A stretch of DNA of 64,000 nucleotides from UKL13-2 sp947085425 (GTDB lineage: Bacteria > Pseudomonadota > Gammaproteobacteria > Burkholderiales > Usitatibacteraceae). Below the pieces are notes generated by a model. The model searched no databases. It saw only the letters and a program-made list of their open reading frames with translations, and was not told the origin of the DNA. Position numbers and translations under genes: made by a program. The stretch is from positions 1 through 64,000 of the forward strand of contig CAMTWK010000012.1 in assembly GCA_947085425.1 (NCBI GenBank), given 5' to 3'. Shown one piece after another: positions 27,406 through 35,657 of this stretch. Positions within the stretch are counted from its first letter, which is position 1, and every line of letters starts with the position of its first letter.

Positions 27406-27571
27406 ATTCAAGTGGCCAAATTTTTAGAGTTGGTCGTTCCGAACGGCTTCATGTGAGGAATCTCGCACTGCACAGACATGGCTCCCGGTTGAGCGCAAAT
27501 GCAGAGCTTCGGATTTGCTGCGACTTACTCAGCAGGAGGAAATTTAGGCTACATTGAACCAAACAATAGCC

Positions 27572-27641
27572 GTCATTCCCGCGAAGGCGGGAATCCAGTG
27601 TCGTTCGGTACAAGTCTCTGAATTCCCGCCTTCGCGGGAGC
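27572..27641. repeat. Inverted pair of REP-like palindromes
   Basis: Each unit is itself a hairpin (TTCCCGCGAAGGCGGGAA at 27576-27593). The second, at 27622-27640, is in the opposite orientation, so the two can also pair with each other. This is the common proteobacterial GTCATTCCCGCGAAGGCGGG type. It sits just before the BrnA-like gene. Confidence 0.85.
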
Positions 27642-27658
27642 ACCTACGGAGTCCGACC

Positions 27659-27973
27659 ATGAAATCCGCGTCATCTCGTTCCGCAAAGCATCCAACCGTG
27701 AAACAGACATCTACTTCAGCAAAATCCAAAACTGACTGGGCGCGACTCAAGTCAACGGGCAAATCCGCTGCCATGACCCCGGCACACCCGGAAGCGGCCA
27801 TCCGGCATATTGTGCGGGGCGTAGTCCGGCGCGGCTTGCAGCCATTGCCGGCAAAAGCGTCGATTTCACTCCGGGTGGATCAAGACGTATTGGAATGGTT
27901 CAAGGCGCAGGGGCCAGGCTACCAAACACGCATCAATATCGTGTTGCGTTCATTTCGTGATGCGTCGGTGTAA
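27659..27973 (+). CDS. BrnA-like antitoxin without a toxin partner
   Basis: A 104-residue basic protein. Its C-terminal 45 residues (KASISLRVDQDVLEWFKAQG followed by YQTRINIVLRSF) match the ribbon-helix-helix region of BrnA-type antitoxins. The first half is Lys/Ser/Thr-rich and probably disordered. No BrnT toxin gene precedes it; the upstream 250 bases hold only REP-like repeats. ATG 27659 has CGGAG upstream; the open frame upstream translates the repeat and is artefactual. It may be a solitary regulator or the survivor of a lost module. Confidence 0.75.
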   Translation: MKSASSRSAKHPTVKQTSTSAKSKTDWARLKSTGKSAAMTPAHPEAAIRHIVRGVVRRGLQPLPAKASISLRVDQDVLEWFKAQGPGYQTRINIVLRSFRDASV

Positions 27974-27993
27974 TCCGGCGCATCCAGACGGTA

Positions 27994-28179
27994 ATGAGCG
28001 AAGCAATAAGCCGGTGCGTGGGTCGGGAAAATAAGCGCGATGCCTTTCGGCAAGCAGCCAACAAGGCATGGGATGAATATCAGCGAACAGGCTTGCATGC
28101 CACTGCCGCAGAAATTGATGCATGGCTATCAGGCTGGGGTACGGACAACGAACAGCCCGCTCCCAGATGCCACTCTTGA
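27994..28179 (+). CDS. Small RelB/ParD-like antitoxin, probably N-terminally reduced
   Basis: 61 residues. The part AWDEYQRTGLHATAAEIDAW with the ending GTDNEQPAP is typical of the toxin-binding tail of type II antitoxins next to ParE/RelE toxins. The N-terminal DNA-binding ribbon-helix-helix is short or absent. The stop codon is immediately followed by remains of the toxin gene. It begins 20 bases after the BrnA-like gene. Confidence 0.55.
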   Translation: MSEAISRCVGRENKRDAFRQAANKAWDEYQRTGLHATAAEIDAWLSGWGTDNEQPAPRCHS

Positions 28180-28302
28180 TATGCCGCTGACACCATTCAC
28201 GAACTTCAGCGATTGCGCGAATTTCTGCAATTGAGGTATTACCTCGATGGTGAAGCCATCACTGTTCTGGCGATTCGCCACCAAAAGGAAGTGGGTGGTT
28301 GA
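28180..28302 (+). pseudogene. Internally deleted ParE/RelE-family toxin remnant
   Basis: The open segment codes for AADTIHELQRLREFLQ, like the first helix of ParE toxins, joined directly to LDGEAITVLAIRHQKEVGG, their typical C-terminus, and then a stop. About 45 residues of the core beta-sheet are missing and no start codon is obvious. The order antitoxin-toxin is preserved, so this was once a complete type II module. Confidence 0.65.
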
Positions 28303-28696
28303 GGATATGCCCAAAGGCAGGCGCACTATTTTTCCAACCACAATGGCCGCTTGATTTCGCACGGCATGACGGGGTGCTGGGGAATACCGCAGCATCCGAT
28401 TTCGCCACACCGCCACGTGCTGGATTGCACTTGGCCACACCTCTTGCCGCCGCCAAAGCGGATAGCGCGGCCATTTAACCTGCGGTTTGAGTTGCCATGT
28501 CGAGATGACGTGGATGAGTTCGCCTGCATTCCTGCTGTGTCGTGCTCATTTTCTGCGTGGCTATAGCGCAGGCCGGTAAAAATCCCGTTTCCGCCAAATT
28601 TTATTTTGGGCGTTGCCTGACAATTTTCTGGGCTGGCCGTCTATGTGCGGTAGCGCAATATTTCCACTCTCAATTCACAACAAAAAAAGGCGGTTT
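28303..28696. other. Intergenic region with no recognisable gene
   Basis: 394 bases. Short open frames exist on both strands but none has a recognisable product, and I see no repeat or terminator. It probably contains further decayed material of the toxin-antitoxin locus and the promoter of the lipoprotein gene. Confidence 0.5.
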
Positions 28697-29398
28697 ATGA
28701 AAATTCTTATCTCGACTGTTGCTTTGGCAGGGCTGGTTGCTGGCTGCGCTGTTCAGCCCATAGCTCCCGCCGCGAATCCGCAAATTACCGTGCGTTGCGT
28801 CTACCCTACCATTTCGCCTTTGGCGCAAACAAAAGAGTTGCAGTCTCAGGGCGGAATAAATGTTTCATTGGCACCCGGGAATTTTCAATGTACCAAAGCC
28901 GGTAAGCAATCTAAAGCTGTCGTCTCCCCTACGTTTGGCGAGCAGATGGAGATTTCACTTGCATCAGGTGGAAAGGGGCAGTTATATCAACTGGTTGAAA
29001 CTACCATCACTCCAATCTATACGGTCAATCCAGACAAGATCGCTTTTCGCGTAAAGATAAACAACCAGATGCCACGCGTATTTCGTGGTGCTGGCACTGT
29101 TGTTCTTTACAATTTTGGCGGGAAAAATACGTCTACCAGTCAGCAGGATTATGCGGAACTCAATAATCTGATTGTGCCGCCGCGCACTGAGGCTGAGGTT
29201 ACTATTTATGGCCCATCGTTCAGGGATATGCCAGAAAAAGCAACACTTGGCATATTTCTCTATGACGTCGTTACACGCACGGATCAGGCCGGGAATATTG
29301 TTGAAAAGCAGAATTTTGAGTGGTACTACAACTATCAAAATCAATACAAGGAGGATGTTGCTGAATTGGTCAAGCGAAAAGAATGGGTGCTTCGCTAG
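28697..29398 (+). CDS. Lipoprotein of unknown function
   Basis: 233 residues. The N-terminus MKILISTVALAGLVAGC is a lipoprotein signal with lipobox LVAGC, so the mature protein is anchored by Cys17. The rest is mainly beta-rich and unrecognised; the segment FRVKINNQMPRVFRGAGTVV suggests an Ig-like or similar sandwich. AAAGGCGG precedes the ATG. Base composition is visibly richer in A and T than in the core genes. It is the first gene of a run of exported or membrane proteins. Confidence 0.75.
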   Translation: MKILISTVALAGLVAGCAVQPIAPAANPQITVRCVYPTISPLAQTKELQSQGGINVSLAPGNFQCTKAGKQSKAVVSPTFGEQMEISLASGGKGQLYQLVETTITPIYTVNPDKIAFRVKINNQMPRVFRGAGTVVLYNFGGKNTSTSQQDYAELNNLIVPPRTEAEVTIYGPSFRDMPEKATLGIFLYDVVTRTDQAGNIVEKQNFEWYYNYQNQYKEDVAELVKRKEWVLR

Positions 29399-29447
29399 CG
29401 TAAAAAACGCTTCAACACAGATGGATTTTTTTCGAGGTAATCCTGTC

Positions 29448-30605
29448 ATGAGCATTTCAAACTTCAAAATAATTGTAGTAATTGTTTTGCTTAGCATCTC
29501 ATTCCCGGTGAGCGCCGATTGCTGGCGGTTGCCGAATGGGCAAATAACTGAAGCAAAGGCTAATTCAAGTCCGCCTGTCAGCGGAGCGCAGCGGGTTCAA
29601 TGCCCTAGCCAACAGCAACAACAGGCGCAGCAACAACAAGCGCAGCAACAACAAGCGCAGCAACAACAGGCGCAGCATCAACAGGCGCAACAGCGTGCCC
29701 AACAGGAGCATCAGCAACGGGAGCAGCAGGCTGCTCAGCAGCGTGCCCAGCAAGAGCAACAGCTTCAACAACAGGCGCAGCAACAACAAGCGCAACAGCG
29801 TGCCCAGCAAGAGCAACAGCGTCAACAACAGGCGCAGCAACAACAAGCGCAACAGCGTGCCCAACAGGAGCAACAGCAACGGGAGCAGCAGGCTGCACAG
29901 CAGCGTGCCCAGCAAGAGCAACAGCGTCAACAACAAGCGCAGCAACAACAAGCGCAGCAACAACAAGCGCAGAAACAACAAGCGCAGCAACAACAGGCGC
30001 AGCAACAACAGGCGCAGCAACAACAGGCGCAACTGCGTGCCCAACAGGAGCAACAGCAACGGGAGCAGCAGGCCGCACAGCAGCGTGCCAGCCAAAAGCA
30101 ACCTGTGGTTAATAATTCCAGACTGGCTTTAACGTCTAGTCCGCCGTTAGCGTCTCTAACAGTAACTCAAAGTTATGAATGTAAGGGATGTTTGATAAGC
30201 CCTCGAACGAAAAAGCCAACAGGCTTTCACACCGGGGTTGATCTCAGAGCAGCTATAGGTACGGAGGTTTTGGCTGTACGAGGTGGCACAGTTAACTATA
30301 TTGCAATGGGTAGCAGTAATAGTCCAACTAACCATGGACTGGGAAATGTAGCAATCTTGAGCGCGGATGATGGTTACTTTTACCTATATGCACATTTAAG
30401 CGAAAGCATAAAAACTGGCAGAGTATATGCAGGCGAAGTAATCGCTAAATCCGGAAATTCTGGTGGAGTTGATCCCCATCTGCATTTAGAGAAGAAGACT
30501 AAACCAGTGCTTGCAGATCCAGTTACCGGTACACGTTATGGTTATACCGATCCATTGGTAAATTCACAAACTCCAAGCTCACTTGGTTATTTGCCCCCAC
30601 AATAA
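29448..30605 (+). CDS. Secreted Gln/Ala-rich M23 peptidase
   Basis: 385 residues. A signal peptide (IIVVIVLLSISFPVSA) is followed by about 160 residues of Gln/Ala repeats of the type QAQQQ with occasional Arg/Glu. The last 130 residues are an M23 lysostaphin-like domain. Zinc ligands are in HTGVD and HLHLE, with YLYAHL giving the third. It should cut peptidoglycan cross-links; the domain looks active, not EnvC-like degenerate. The repeat region probably forms a long coiled coil reaching from the membrane to the wall. It lies 49 bases after the lipoprotein gene, with GAGGTAA before the ATG. Confidence 0.9.
   Translation: MSISNFKIIVVIVLLSISFPVSADCWRLPNGQITEAKANSSPPVSGAQRVQCPSQQQQQAQQQQAQQQQAQQQQAQHQQAQQRAQQEHQQREQQAAQQRAQQEQQLQQQAQQQQAQQRAQQEQQRQQQAQQQQAQQRAQQEQQQREQQAAQQRAQQEQQRQQQAQQQQAQQQQAQKQQAQQQQAQQQQAQQQQAQLRAQQEQQQREQQAAQQRASQKQPVVNNSRLALTSSPPLASLTVTQSYECKGCLISPRTKKPTGFHTGVDLRAAIGTEVLAVRGGTVNYIAMGSSNSPTNHGLGNVAILSADDGYFYLYAHLSESIKTGRVYAGEVIAKSGNSGGVDPHLHLEKKTKPVLADPVTGTRYGYTDPLVNSQTPSSLGYLPPQ
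29611..30090. repeat. Low-complexity CAA/CAG/GCG coding repeat
   Basis: About 480 bases built from variations of CAACAACAAGCGCAG, with larger units carrying CGTGCCCAGCAAGAG repeated several times, all in frame with the M23 peptidase. Opposite-strand reading frames of Leu-rich or Val/Ala-rich type across this stretch are artefacts. Such tracts expand and contract readily. Confidence 0.9.
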
Positions 30606-30728
30606 TTTGAATAGGCATATCAGTGGCCACGCAAAATTTAAACTCTGCATTGAAAAAATACGACAACAATTCAAAGTTTGAAAAATACCAGTTCAATAGA
30701 CCTGCGACAAGCCATAAAGGAGCGTATC

Positions 30729-31223
30729 GTGAAAAATAAAATTGACATAACGTTAAGCGTTGTGCTGGTCTCGTGCGCAACGGCGGTTGGACTTGTATTC
30801 AGTTTTATTCCACTCATGTCGCTGTTGGTTGGCATACCACTCTCAATATTGGCGCTTGTATTCAGTCTAATTTCCCACTATCACATGTGGGATGCGGTGC
30901 CGGAACATTTGCGCCGGACAACGCCAGGCAAGGCTGTCGGCTTTTTGTTTATTCCATTTTTTAATCTTTACTGGTTGTTTCCTTCATATGCAGGATTGGC
31001 GGATGACGTGAGCAAGGTAACAGGGCATCCAAGCGCCGCAGGTCTGGGTATTGCATACGCAATTCTTTCCATTGCGAGTTGGTTGTTGGCCGCAATACCA
31101 TTGCTTGGCTCAGCAATATTGATTGCCAGATATGTCGTCTGGTTGTTGTTTGTAATTCGAATTGCGAAGGACTTGAATAGCGCCTATGAACCCCTGATTG
31201 CAAATAATGTGATGCGCGCTTGA
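30729..31223 (+). CDS. Polytopic membrane protein of unknown function
   Basis: 164 residues with four hydrophobic segments. The loop between spans 2 and 3 carries the motif TTPGKAVGFLFIPFFNLYWL, which I have seen in uncharacterised membrane proteins (resembling DUF4328-like families), but no function follows. The GTG start at 30729 has AAAGGAG six bases before it and is preferred over a TTG at 30678. It lies between the M23 peptidase and another small membrane protein. Confidence 0.7.
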   Translation: MKNKIDITLSVVLVSCATAVGLVFSFIPLMSLLVGIPLSILALVFSLISHYHMWDAVPEHLRRTTPGKAVGFLFIPFFNLYWLFPSYAGLADDVSKVTGHPSAAGLGIAYAILSIASWLLAAIPLLGSAILIARYVVWLLFVIRIAKDLNSAYEPLIANNVMRA

Positions 31224-31279
31224 TTATCAATTTCTGTAAATGATGATGTTACGTAGCCTATCAACTAAGGGAGCTTGAA

Positions 31280-31546
31280 ATGACGGATCAAAATGTGCAA
31301 AAAATCGTTGTCGTGCAATCAACGAAGAATGTTGGTGTGGCAGTAATACTTGCATTATTTTTTGGGCCGCTTGGATTGTTGTATTCGTCGGTAATGGCGG
31401 CCGTCATCATGTTTTTTGTTACGCTTGTCATAGGGCTTATCACACTGGGTTTTGGGCTGTTGCTAACCAACCCGATATGCGCAGTTTGGGGTGGGCTTGC
31501 TGCATCAAGTCATAACAAAAAATTGATGGAAGGCCATGTCGTGTGA
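31280..31546 (+). CDS. Small membrane protein
   Basis: 88 residues with two hydrophobic segments (VAVILALFFGPLGLLYSSV and VIMFFVTLVIGLITLGFGLL). The first resembles the glycine-containing hairpin of TM2/Pmp3-like small proteins. GGGAG precedes the ATG. The stop codon lies just before the secreted propeller protein gene, so the two are probably co-transcribed. Confidence 0.7.
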   Translation: MTDQNVQKIVVVQSTKNVGVAVILALFFGPLGLLYSSVMAAVIMFFVTLVIGLITLGFGLLLTNPICAVWGGLAASSHNKKLMEGHVV

Positions 31547-31572
31547 TCCAATATTCAACCACTCGGAAATGC

Positions 31573-34500
31573 ATGTCTATGACCAAAATTTTCTTTGCTA
31601 AATTTTGCCGCTGTATCAGTGGAATATTTGTTGCCGCCTTGTTTTTCGTTTCAGCGGCACATGGCCAGACGATAACTGAATATAGGGCGGGAATTACACA
31701 AGATTTTTATCCGCCGAAGCTTCATGGAATTGCCAGCGGTTCTAACGGCAATCTTTGGTTTATGAAAACGGAGGGAGACGTTTGGTCATTCGGACAAATG
31801 ACAACGAATGGCGTGACGTTGCCATTCAGAGGAGCTGAGAATACAAATACTTTTTATAGGCCATTATTTCGCCCTGTGGCTGGACCGGACGGAAATGTTT
31901 GGTACGCTTCATGGAACAAAATTACGCGGATGACTCCTACAGGCGTCGTCACGGACTTTAGTAATGGCATTCCGTCAGGATCAACTCCAACGGCGATTGC
32001 TGTTGGATCGGACGGCAACCTGTGGTTCACACAACAAAATACTGCACAAGATGGAACTCCGAATCAGATTGGTCGGATTACGCCATCTGGTGTAGTGACT
32101 AATTTCAATGTCGGCATTACGCCAAATTCAAAGCCCATCGAAATTGTTTTAGGCGCAGACGGAAACATGTGGTTTACCGAGTACTACGCACACAAGATCG
32201 GTCGGATTACCCCATCAGGCGTGATTACTGAATTTGGTGCTGGGGCATTCCCGTCCAATTTGATTTTGGGTAACGACGGAAAGCTTTGGTACATGAGTAT
32301 CGTCTATTCGAGTGCAACAAATACCTACGACTCGACGATCTATCGAATGAGTGCTACGGGGGCGAATGAGATTGTTGCTCGTATTCCTGGAACTGCGCGT
32401 CCAGGCAGTGGTGCTGCGCTCGGTGCCGACGGGAATTATTGGTTCACCGTACCTGAAACAAATAAGATCGTTCGAGTGTCGCCATCTCGTGTGTTGACCG
32501 AGTTCGTTGCTGGGACTAATCCTAATGCATCGCCCAATGCCATTGCGGCTGGAGCGGATGGCAACTTGTGGTTTACCAATTGGACTGGAGGCCAGGTAGG
32601 TCGTATTACAACCAGCGGGGTGGTAACGGAATTTAGTGCTGGCGCAGGAATTGTGACTCGCAAAGCTGCACCAACGCGTGCTGCGCGTGGACCAGATGGA
32701 AATATTTGGTTTACGATGGAGGGGACTAGCAAAATTGGCAAGATTACTCCTGCGGGCGTAATTTCCGAATTTTCGGCTGGCGCCACACCTGACTCAGGCC
32801 CATTCGGTATTACCGCTGGAGTTGACGGCAACCTGTGGTTTACCTGGGGCGCAAGATACAGAGCAATAGGAGGTATCGGGCGCATTACGCCAAGCGGTAT
32901 TGTTACTGAGTTCAATTCAACACAATCGAATTTTCGCAATCCATTTTTTAGTCAACCACGAAGCATTTTGTCGGGACCTGACGGAAATTTGTGGTTTACG
33001 ACATCCGCAAGTGGTTTTGTCTCTCGCATTACGCCTGACGGACAGCTTGCTGAGTTTGCTGGTGCCGCGCCGCCATCAAGTTGGAGTGGCGAGACGGACA
33101 TCGCAGTAGGTTTGGATGGAAACCTCTGGTTTACAAAAAATGCGAATGTAAAGTCCATTGTCAAAATTACACCTTCTGGCATTGTCACTGAATATGATTC
33201 AGGAGCAGATTTTGTGTATGGCATTACGGCAGGTGCAGACGGAAATATTTGGTTTGGCTCGTATAAAAACGGTGGTGGTGGTTACCGAATTTCAAGGATG
33301 AGCCTGAATGGCGCTGTCACGAACTTCCCGATTAATGCCAGTTCCCCTTTGAGTGGGCGTTTTCCATACAATGGAAAAATAACAACTGGCTCAGACGGTA
33401 ATGTTTGGTTTCCGCTGGCCGGAGAACGTGTTGGGCGAATCACTCCGTCTGGTCAGATTTCCATATTTCGCTTAGCGGTATCTCTGGGAGCTGAAATTAC
33501 TGACATGGCAGTAGGCGCAGACGGTAATTTTTGGTTGCCGCTTTCAGGGGTGGATGCCATCGCCAAAATGACGCTGCCGGCGGAAATTATTCCCACTCTG
33601 GTTAAGTCTCAAACAATCACCGTTCGTTCAAACCGCTCCCAACTCTTCACGGGACGTTGGGCGAACAACAAAATTCAATTCACTCCACAGAGTGATCCGG
33701 GTCAAAATTTTCGGGTGGTTGGTGTGGTTGATATTGATGGCAATGGGCAGGCTGATCTGGTTATTCAGGACATGTCGGTGCCTGGTGAATTCGGTGAAGT
33801 CAGGGCTTGGGGCAATAGTCTCTCCACCAATGAACGTCCACTCAGAACTGTAAAGCGAGTCTGGAATGTGCAGGCGGTGGGCGACCTTGATGGTGATGGA
33901 AACGGTGATTTGGTATGGCGATATATGTTGCCCGGCTCATACGATACAGGTGTGTCGTATATTTGGTTTACCAATGGCGGCAATGTTTCTCAAGTCAGAA
34001 AGCGCGGTGGCGCACCGCTGGATTGGCGGCTGTTGGGCGCGATTGATGTCAACGGTGATGGTGCCGCTGATATGGTTTATATCAGTCCGAATAACGAAAT
34101 TCGCGTTTTGATGGCGACGCCAAACCGAACGTGTGCCAATTTTGGAGTGGAAATCCCAACGTCAACATCCCCCTTTCCTGTCGCAGAGATGAAAATTTTC
34201 GGACTTGGCACATTTGGCACAATCCCGGGCACGCAGATTAGCCGTGCGGCAATTATGTTCTCTCTATCCAGCAACAATCGTCTCCAGTTAATGTATCTTG
34301 ATGCTAATGCATTGTCCTTGCCAGTAGCCACCGGAAACCCCGATGATCCAAACGCATCTTGCACATCTACGCCGCAGAAAATAACAAGTCGTCTTGCTGG
34401 TAATTTTGCCTTTCCTCCTATCGACTCTGAATTTTATTCCGCTGCCGATTTGAATGGGGATGGCATCACCGATGTTATATGGCGCTTGCCTGATAACTCA

Positions 34501-34575
34501 CTGACAGTTTATCTTCTCAAGACTTCGGGAGAACCACTATCAATTATCAATAACGCGGGAACACTACCTCAGTAG
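31573..34575 (+). CDS. Secreted 14-blade Vgb-like propeller with FG-GAP repeats
   Basis: About 1000 residues. A signal peptide (FVAALFFVSAAHGQ) precedes 14 repeats of the type ADGNLWFT...IGRITPSGVVTEF, the blade motif of virginiamycin B lyase-like propellers. Fourteen blades would give two seven-bladed propellers. From about residue 690, four calcium-type FG-GAP/VCBS repeats follow (DIDGNGQAD, DLDGDGNGD, DVNGDGAAD, DLNGDGITD). A lyase role is unlikely without its flanks; surface binding is more plausible. The start is ATG 31573 or 31579; a GTG overlapping the previous stop is also open. Confidence 0.85.
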   Translation: MSMTKIFFAKFCRCISGIFVAALFFVSAAHGQTITEYRAGITQDFYPPKLHGIASGSNGNLWFMKTEGDVWSFGQMTTNGVTLPFRGAENTNTFYRPLFRPVAGPDGNVWYASWNKITRMTPTGVVTDFSNGIPSGSTPTAIAVGSDGNLWFTQQNTAQDGTPNQIGRITPSGVVTNFNVGITPNSKPIEIVLGADGNMWFTEYYAHKIGRITPSGVITEFGAGAFPSNLILGNDGKLWYMSIVYSSATNTYDSTIYRMSATGANEIVARIPGTARPGSGAALGADGNYWFTVPETNKIVRVSPSRVLTEFVAGTNPNASPNAIAAGADGNLWFTNWTGGQVGRITTSGVVTEFSAGAGIVTRKAAPTRAARGPDGNIWFTMEGTSKIGKITPAGVISEFSAGATPDSGPFGITAGVDGNLWFTWGARYRAIGGIGRITPSGIVTEFNSTQSNFRNPFFSQPRSILSGPDGNLWFTTSASGFVSRITPDGQLAEFAGAAPPSSWSGETDIAVGLDGNLWFTKNANVKSIVKITPSGIVTEYDSGADFVYGITAGADGNIWFGSYKNGGGGYRISRMSLNGAVTNFPINASSPLSGRFPYNGKITTGSDGNVWFPLAGERVGRITPSGQISIFRLAVSLGAEITDMAVGADGNFWLPLSGVDAIAKMTLPAEIIPTLVKSQTITVRSNRSQLFTGRWANNKIQFTPQSDPGQNFRVVGVVDIDGNGQADLVIQDMSVPGEFGEVRAWGNSLSTNERPLRTVKRVWNVQAVGDLDGDGNGDLVWRYMLPGSYDTGVSYIWFTNGGNVSQVRKRGGAPLDWRLLGAIDVNGDGAADMVYISPNNEIRVLMATPNRTCANFGVEIPTSTSPFPVAEMKIFGLGTFGTIPGTQISRAAIMFSLSSNNRLQLMYLDANALSLPVATGNPDDPNASCTSTPQKITSRLAGNFAFPPIDSEFYSAADLNGDGITDVIWRLPDNSLTVYLLKTSGEPLSIINNAGTLPQ

Positions 34576-34589
34576 TGGGTTGCCAATGC

Positions 34590-34703
34590 CTATCCCGGTG
34601 CCACTACAACTGGCATGAGTCCAAGTTTTTTGGCGCGACGGGCAAACTTACGATCATCAAATGAGGCCATGCGCTCGCATTCGAGATAACGTTTCAGAAT
34701 TTC
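34590..34703 (-). pseudogene. Tail of a PIN-domain toxin gene, copy A
   Basis: On the minus strand this codes for ILKRYLECERMASFDDRKFA and on to LMPVVVAPG with a stop. This is the last part of a VapC-type PIN domain. It directly follows, in another frame, the end of the intact vapC. The last 80 bases are about 90% identical to 35460-35538, and most differences are silent. Confidence 0.7.
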
Positions 34704-35116
34704 GTCACCAAAAGCCCATGCGCTTTCGCGTTGCGTGCGAGATTTTTGTCTGCCGTGGAAAATTCCAATGCTTTGGCTTCCATCGCGATGGCCAAGTGAA
34801 GTGCATCACCCGCCCGCAGCCCGCTACTGCTAATGCGTGTCAAATTGGCGGCAGCATTGAATGCGCTGGCACTCGCTCTCATCAGGTGTATGCCAGTTTT
34901 GGTGAGTGTCTCAAAATTATTCCATGCGGTATCGGCTTGCTTTTTATTGATTTCAGCCCGGCGCACCTTGATCGACAAGGCGCTGGCAAATTCAGTTATG
35001 AGCCAGTCGGAAGAGATGAACTTGTCATCACAATTCGCAAACCACGTTTCAATTGCTTCACTGGCGGGCTCGGGAATAAAAAGCGGCACCACAACACTGG
35101 TATCAAGGTAAATCAT
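34694..35116 (-). CDS. vapC: VapC-family PIN-domain toxin
   Basis: 140 residues of the PIN ribonuclease family. The acidic residues that hold Mg are visible: Asp5 in IYLDTSVVVPLF, Glu42 in WLITEFASAL, Asp99 in RAGDALHLAIA and the later STADKNL. Such toxins cut tRNA or rRNA when the antitoxin is lost. Its ATG overlaps the antitoxin stop codon by one base (TAATG), showing coupling. The pair sits between two copies of the tail of a different PIN gene. Confidence 0.88.
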   Translation of the reverse strand: MIYLDTSVVVPLFIPEPASEAIETWFANCDDKFISSDWLITEFASALSIKVRRAEINKKQADTAWNNFETLTKTGIHLMRASASAFNAAANLTRISSSGLRAGDALHLAIAMEAKALEFSTADKNLARNAKAHGLLVTKF

Positions 35117-35364
35117 TAGTACCGATCTGCCTGGCGCATGGTTTCCACGGTCGCGGACGTTATCGGCATGGTTGCTCTTAATTTACGGATTTTCTTAAGG
35201 AATGCAGCCTTATCAAATGATTGTGTTGGTGTAAGTGTGATTTCCCCCGTGGGGCCAATTGCGGCTTCCAAAATATCGCCGTTCTGCAAGGAGGAGGCTC
35301 GAATGTAGTCGGCTGGCAGACGCACGGCCAGACTGTTCCCCCATTTTCTAATATGTAATCTCAT
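35116..35364 (-). CDS. vapB: VapB/AbrB-type antitoxin
   Basis: 82 residues. The N-terminal half (MRLHIRKWGNSLAVRLPADY) is a swapped-hairpin SpoVT-AbrB DNA-binding domain. The C-terminal half, with a basic-hydrophobic helix, would bind the VapC toxin. It is the first gene of the pair and is preceded by a palindrome that probably serves as its own operator. Confidence 0.88.
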   Translation of the reverse strand: MRLHIRKWGNSLAVRLPADYIRASSLQNGDILEAAIGPTGEITLTPTQSFDKAAFLKKIRKLRATMPITSATVETMRQADRY

Positions 35365-35380
35365 GGTGAATCCTTGGTAT

Positions 35381-35408
35381 GTGTATCATTGTATATACAT
35401 GATAACAC
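35381..35408. promoter_or_regulatory. Palindromic operator of the vapBC pair
   Basis: GTGTATCATTGTATA and TATACATGATAACAC are inverted repeats with one base shift. The centre is 30 bases upstream of the vapB start. VapB-VapC complexes usually bind such palindromes to repress their operon. Confidence 0.65.
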
Positions 35409-35459
35409 GGAGCGGGTTTTGTGTGGATTTGACGACCGTTGATGAGCTTGAGAACGCAC

Positions 35460-35549
35460 CTATCCCGGCGTCACCACAACTGGCATGAGCCCGAGCTTTT
35501 TGGCGCGACGGGCAAATTTACGATCATCAAATGAGGCCGTTACGCACAT
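35460..35549 (-). pseudogene. Tail of a PIN-domain toxin gene, copy B
   Basis: The minus strand codes for MCVTASFDDRKFARRAKKLG then LMPVVVTPG and a stop. It matches copy A at 34590-34703 with mostly silent differences. The upstream part of the gene is missing. Copies A and B lie 870 bases apart in the same direction and bracket the vapBC pair. Confidence 0.7.
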
Positions 35550-35657
35550 AAACCTCGCCGAAACGAAGCTACACCATTGACGGGCGGTTTGAGGCGGAAA
35601 TGCTCCAAACTGCCCGTTGTACTTGCACATTTGGATTTTGTTTGGCACCGGATAACG

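Noticed and set aside
27554..27658. N-terminal extension of the BrnA-like protein reading VIPAKAGIQ
   Set aside because: This is the well-known translation of the REP-like palindrome; the ATG at 27659 has its own ribosome-binding site.
28351..28566. Possible small gene between the ParE remnant and the lipoprotein
   Set aside because: No motif, no ribosome-binding site and overlapping frames on the other strand of equal quality.
29611..30090. Regular repeats that could be taken for a CRISPR array
   Set aside because: The repeats are in-frame coding units without unique spacers, and no cas gene is near.
29565..30101. Leu-rich 178-codon and Val/Ala-rich 157-codon open frames opposite the Gln/Ala tract
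   Set aside because: They are opposite-strand readings of a low-complexity repeat inside the M23 peptidase gene and lack any start context.
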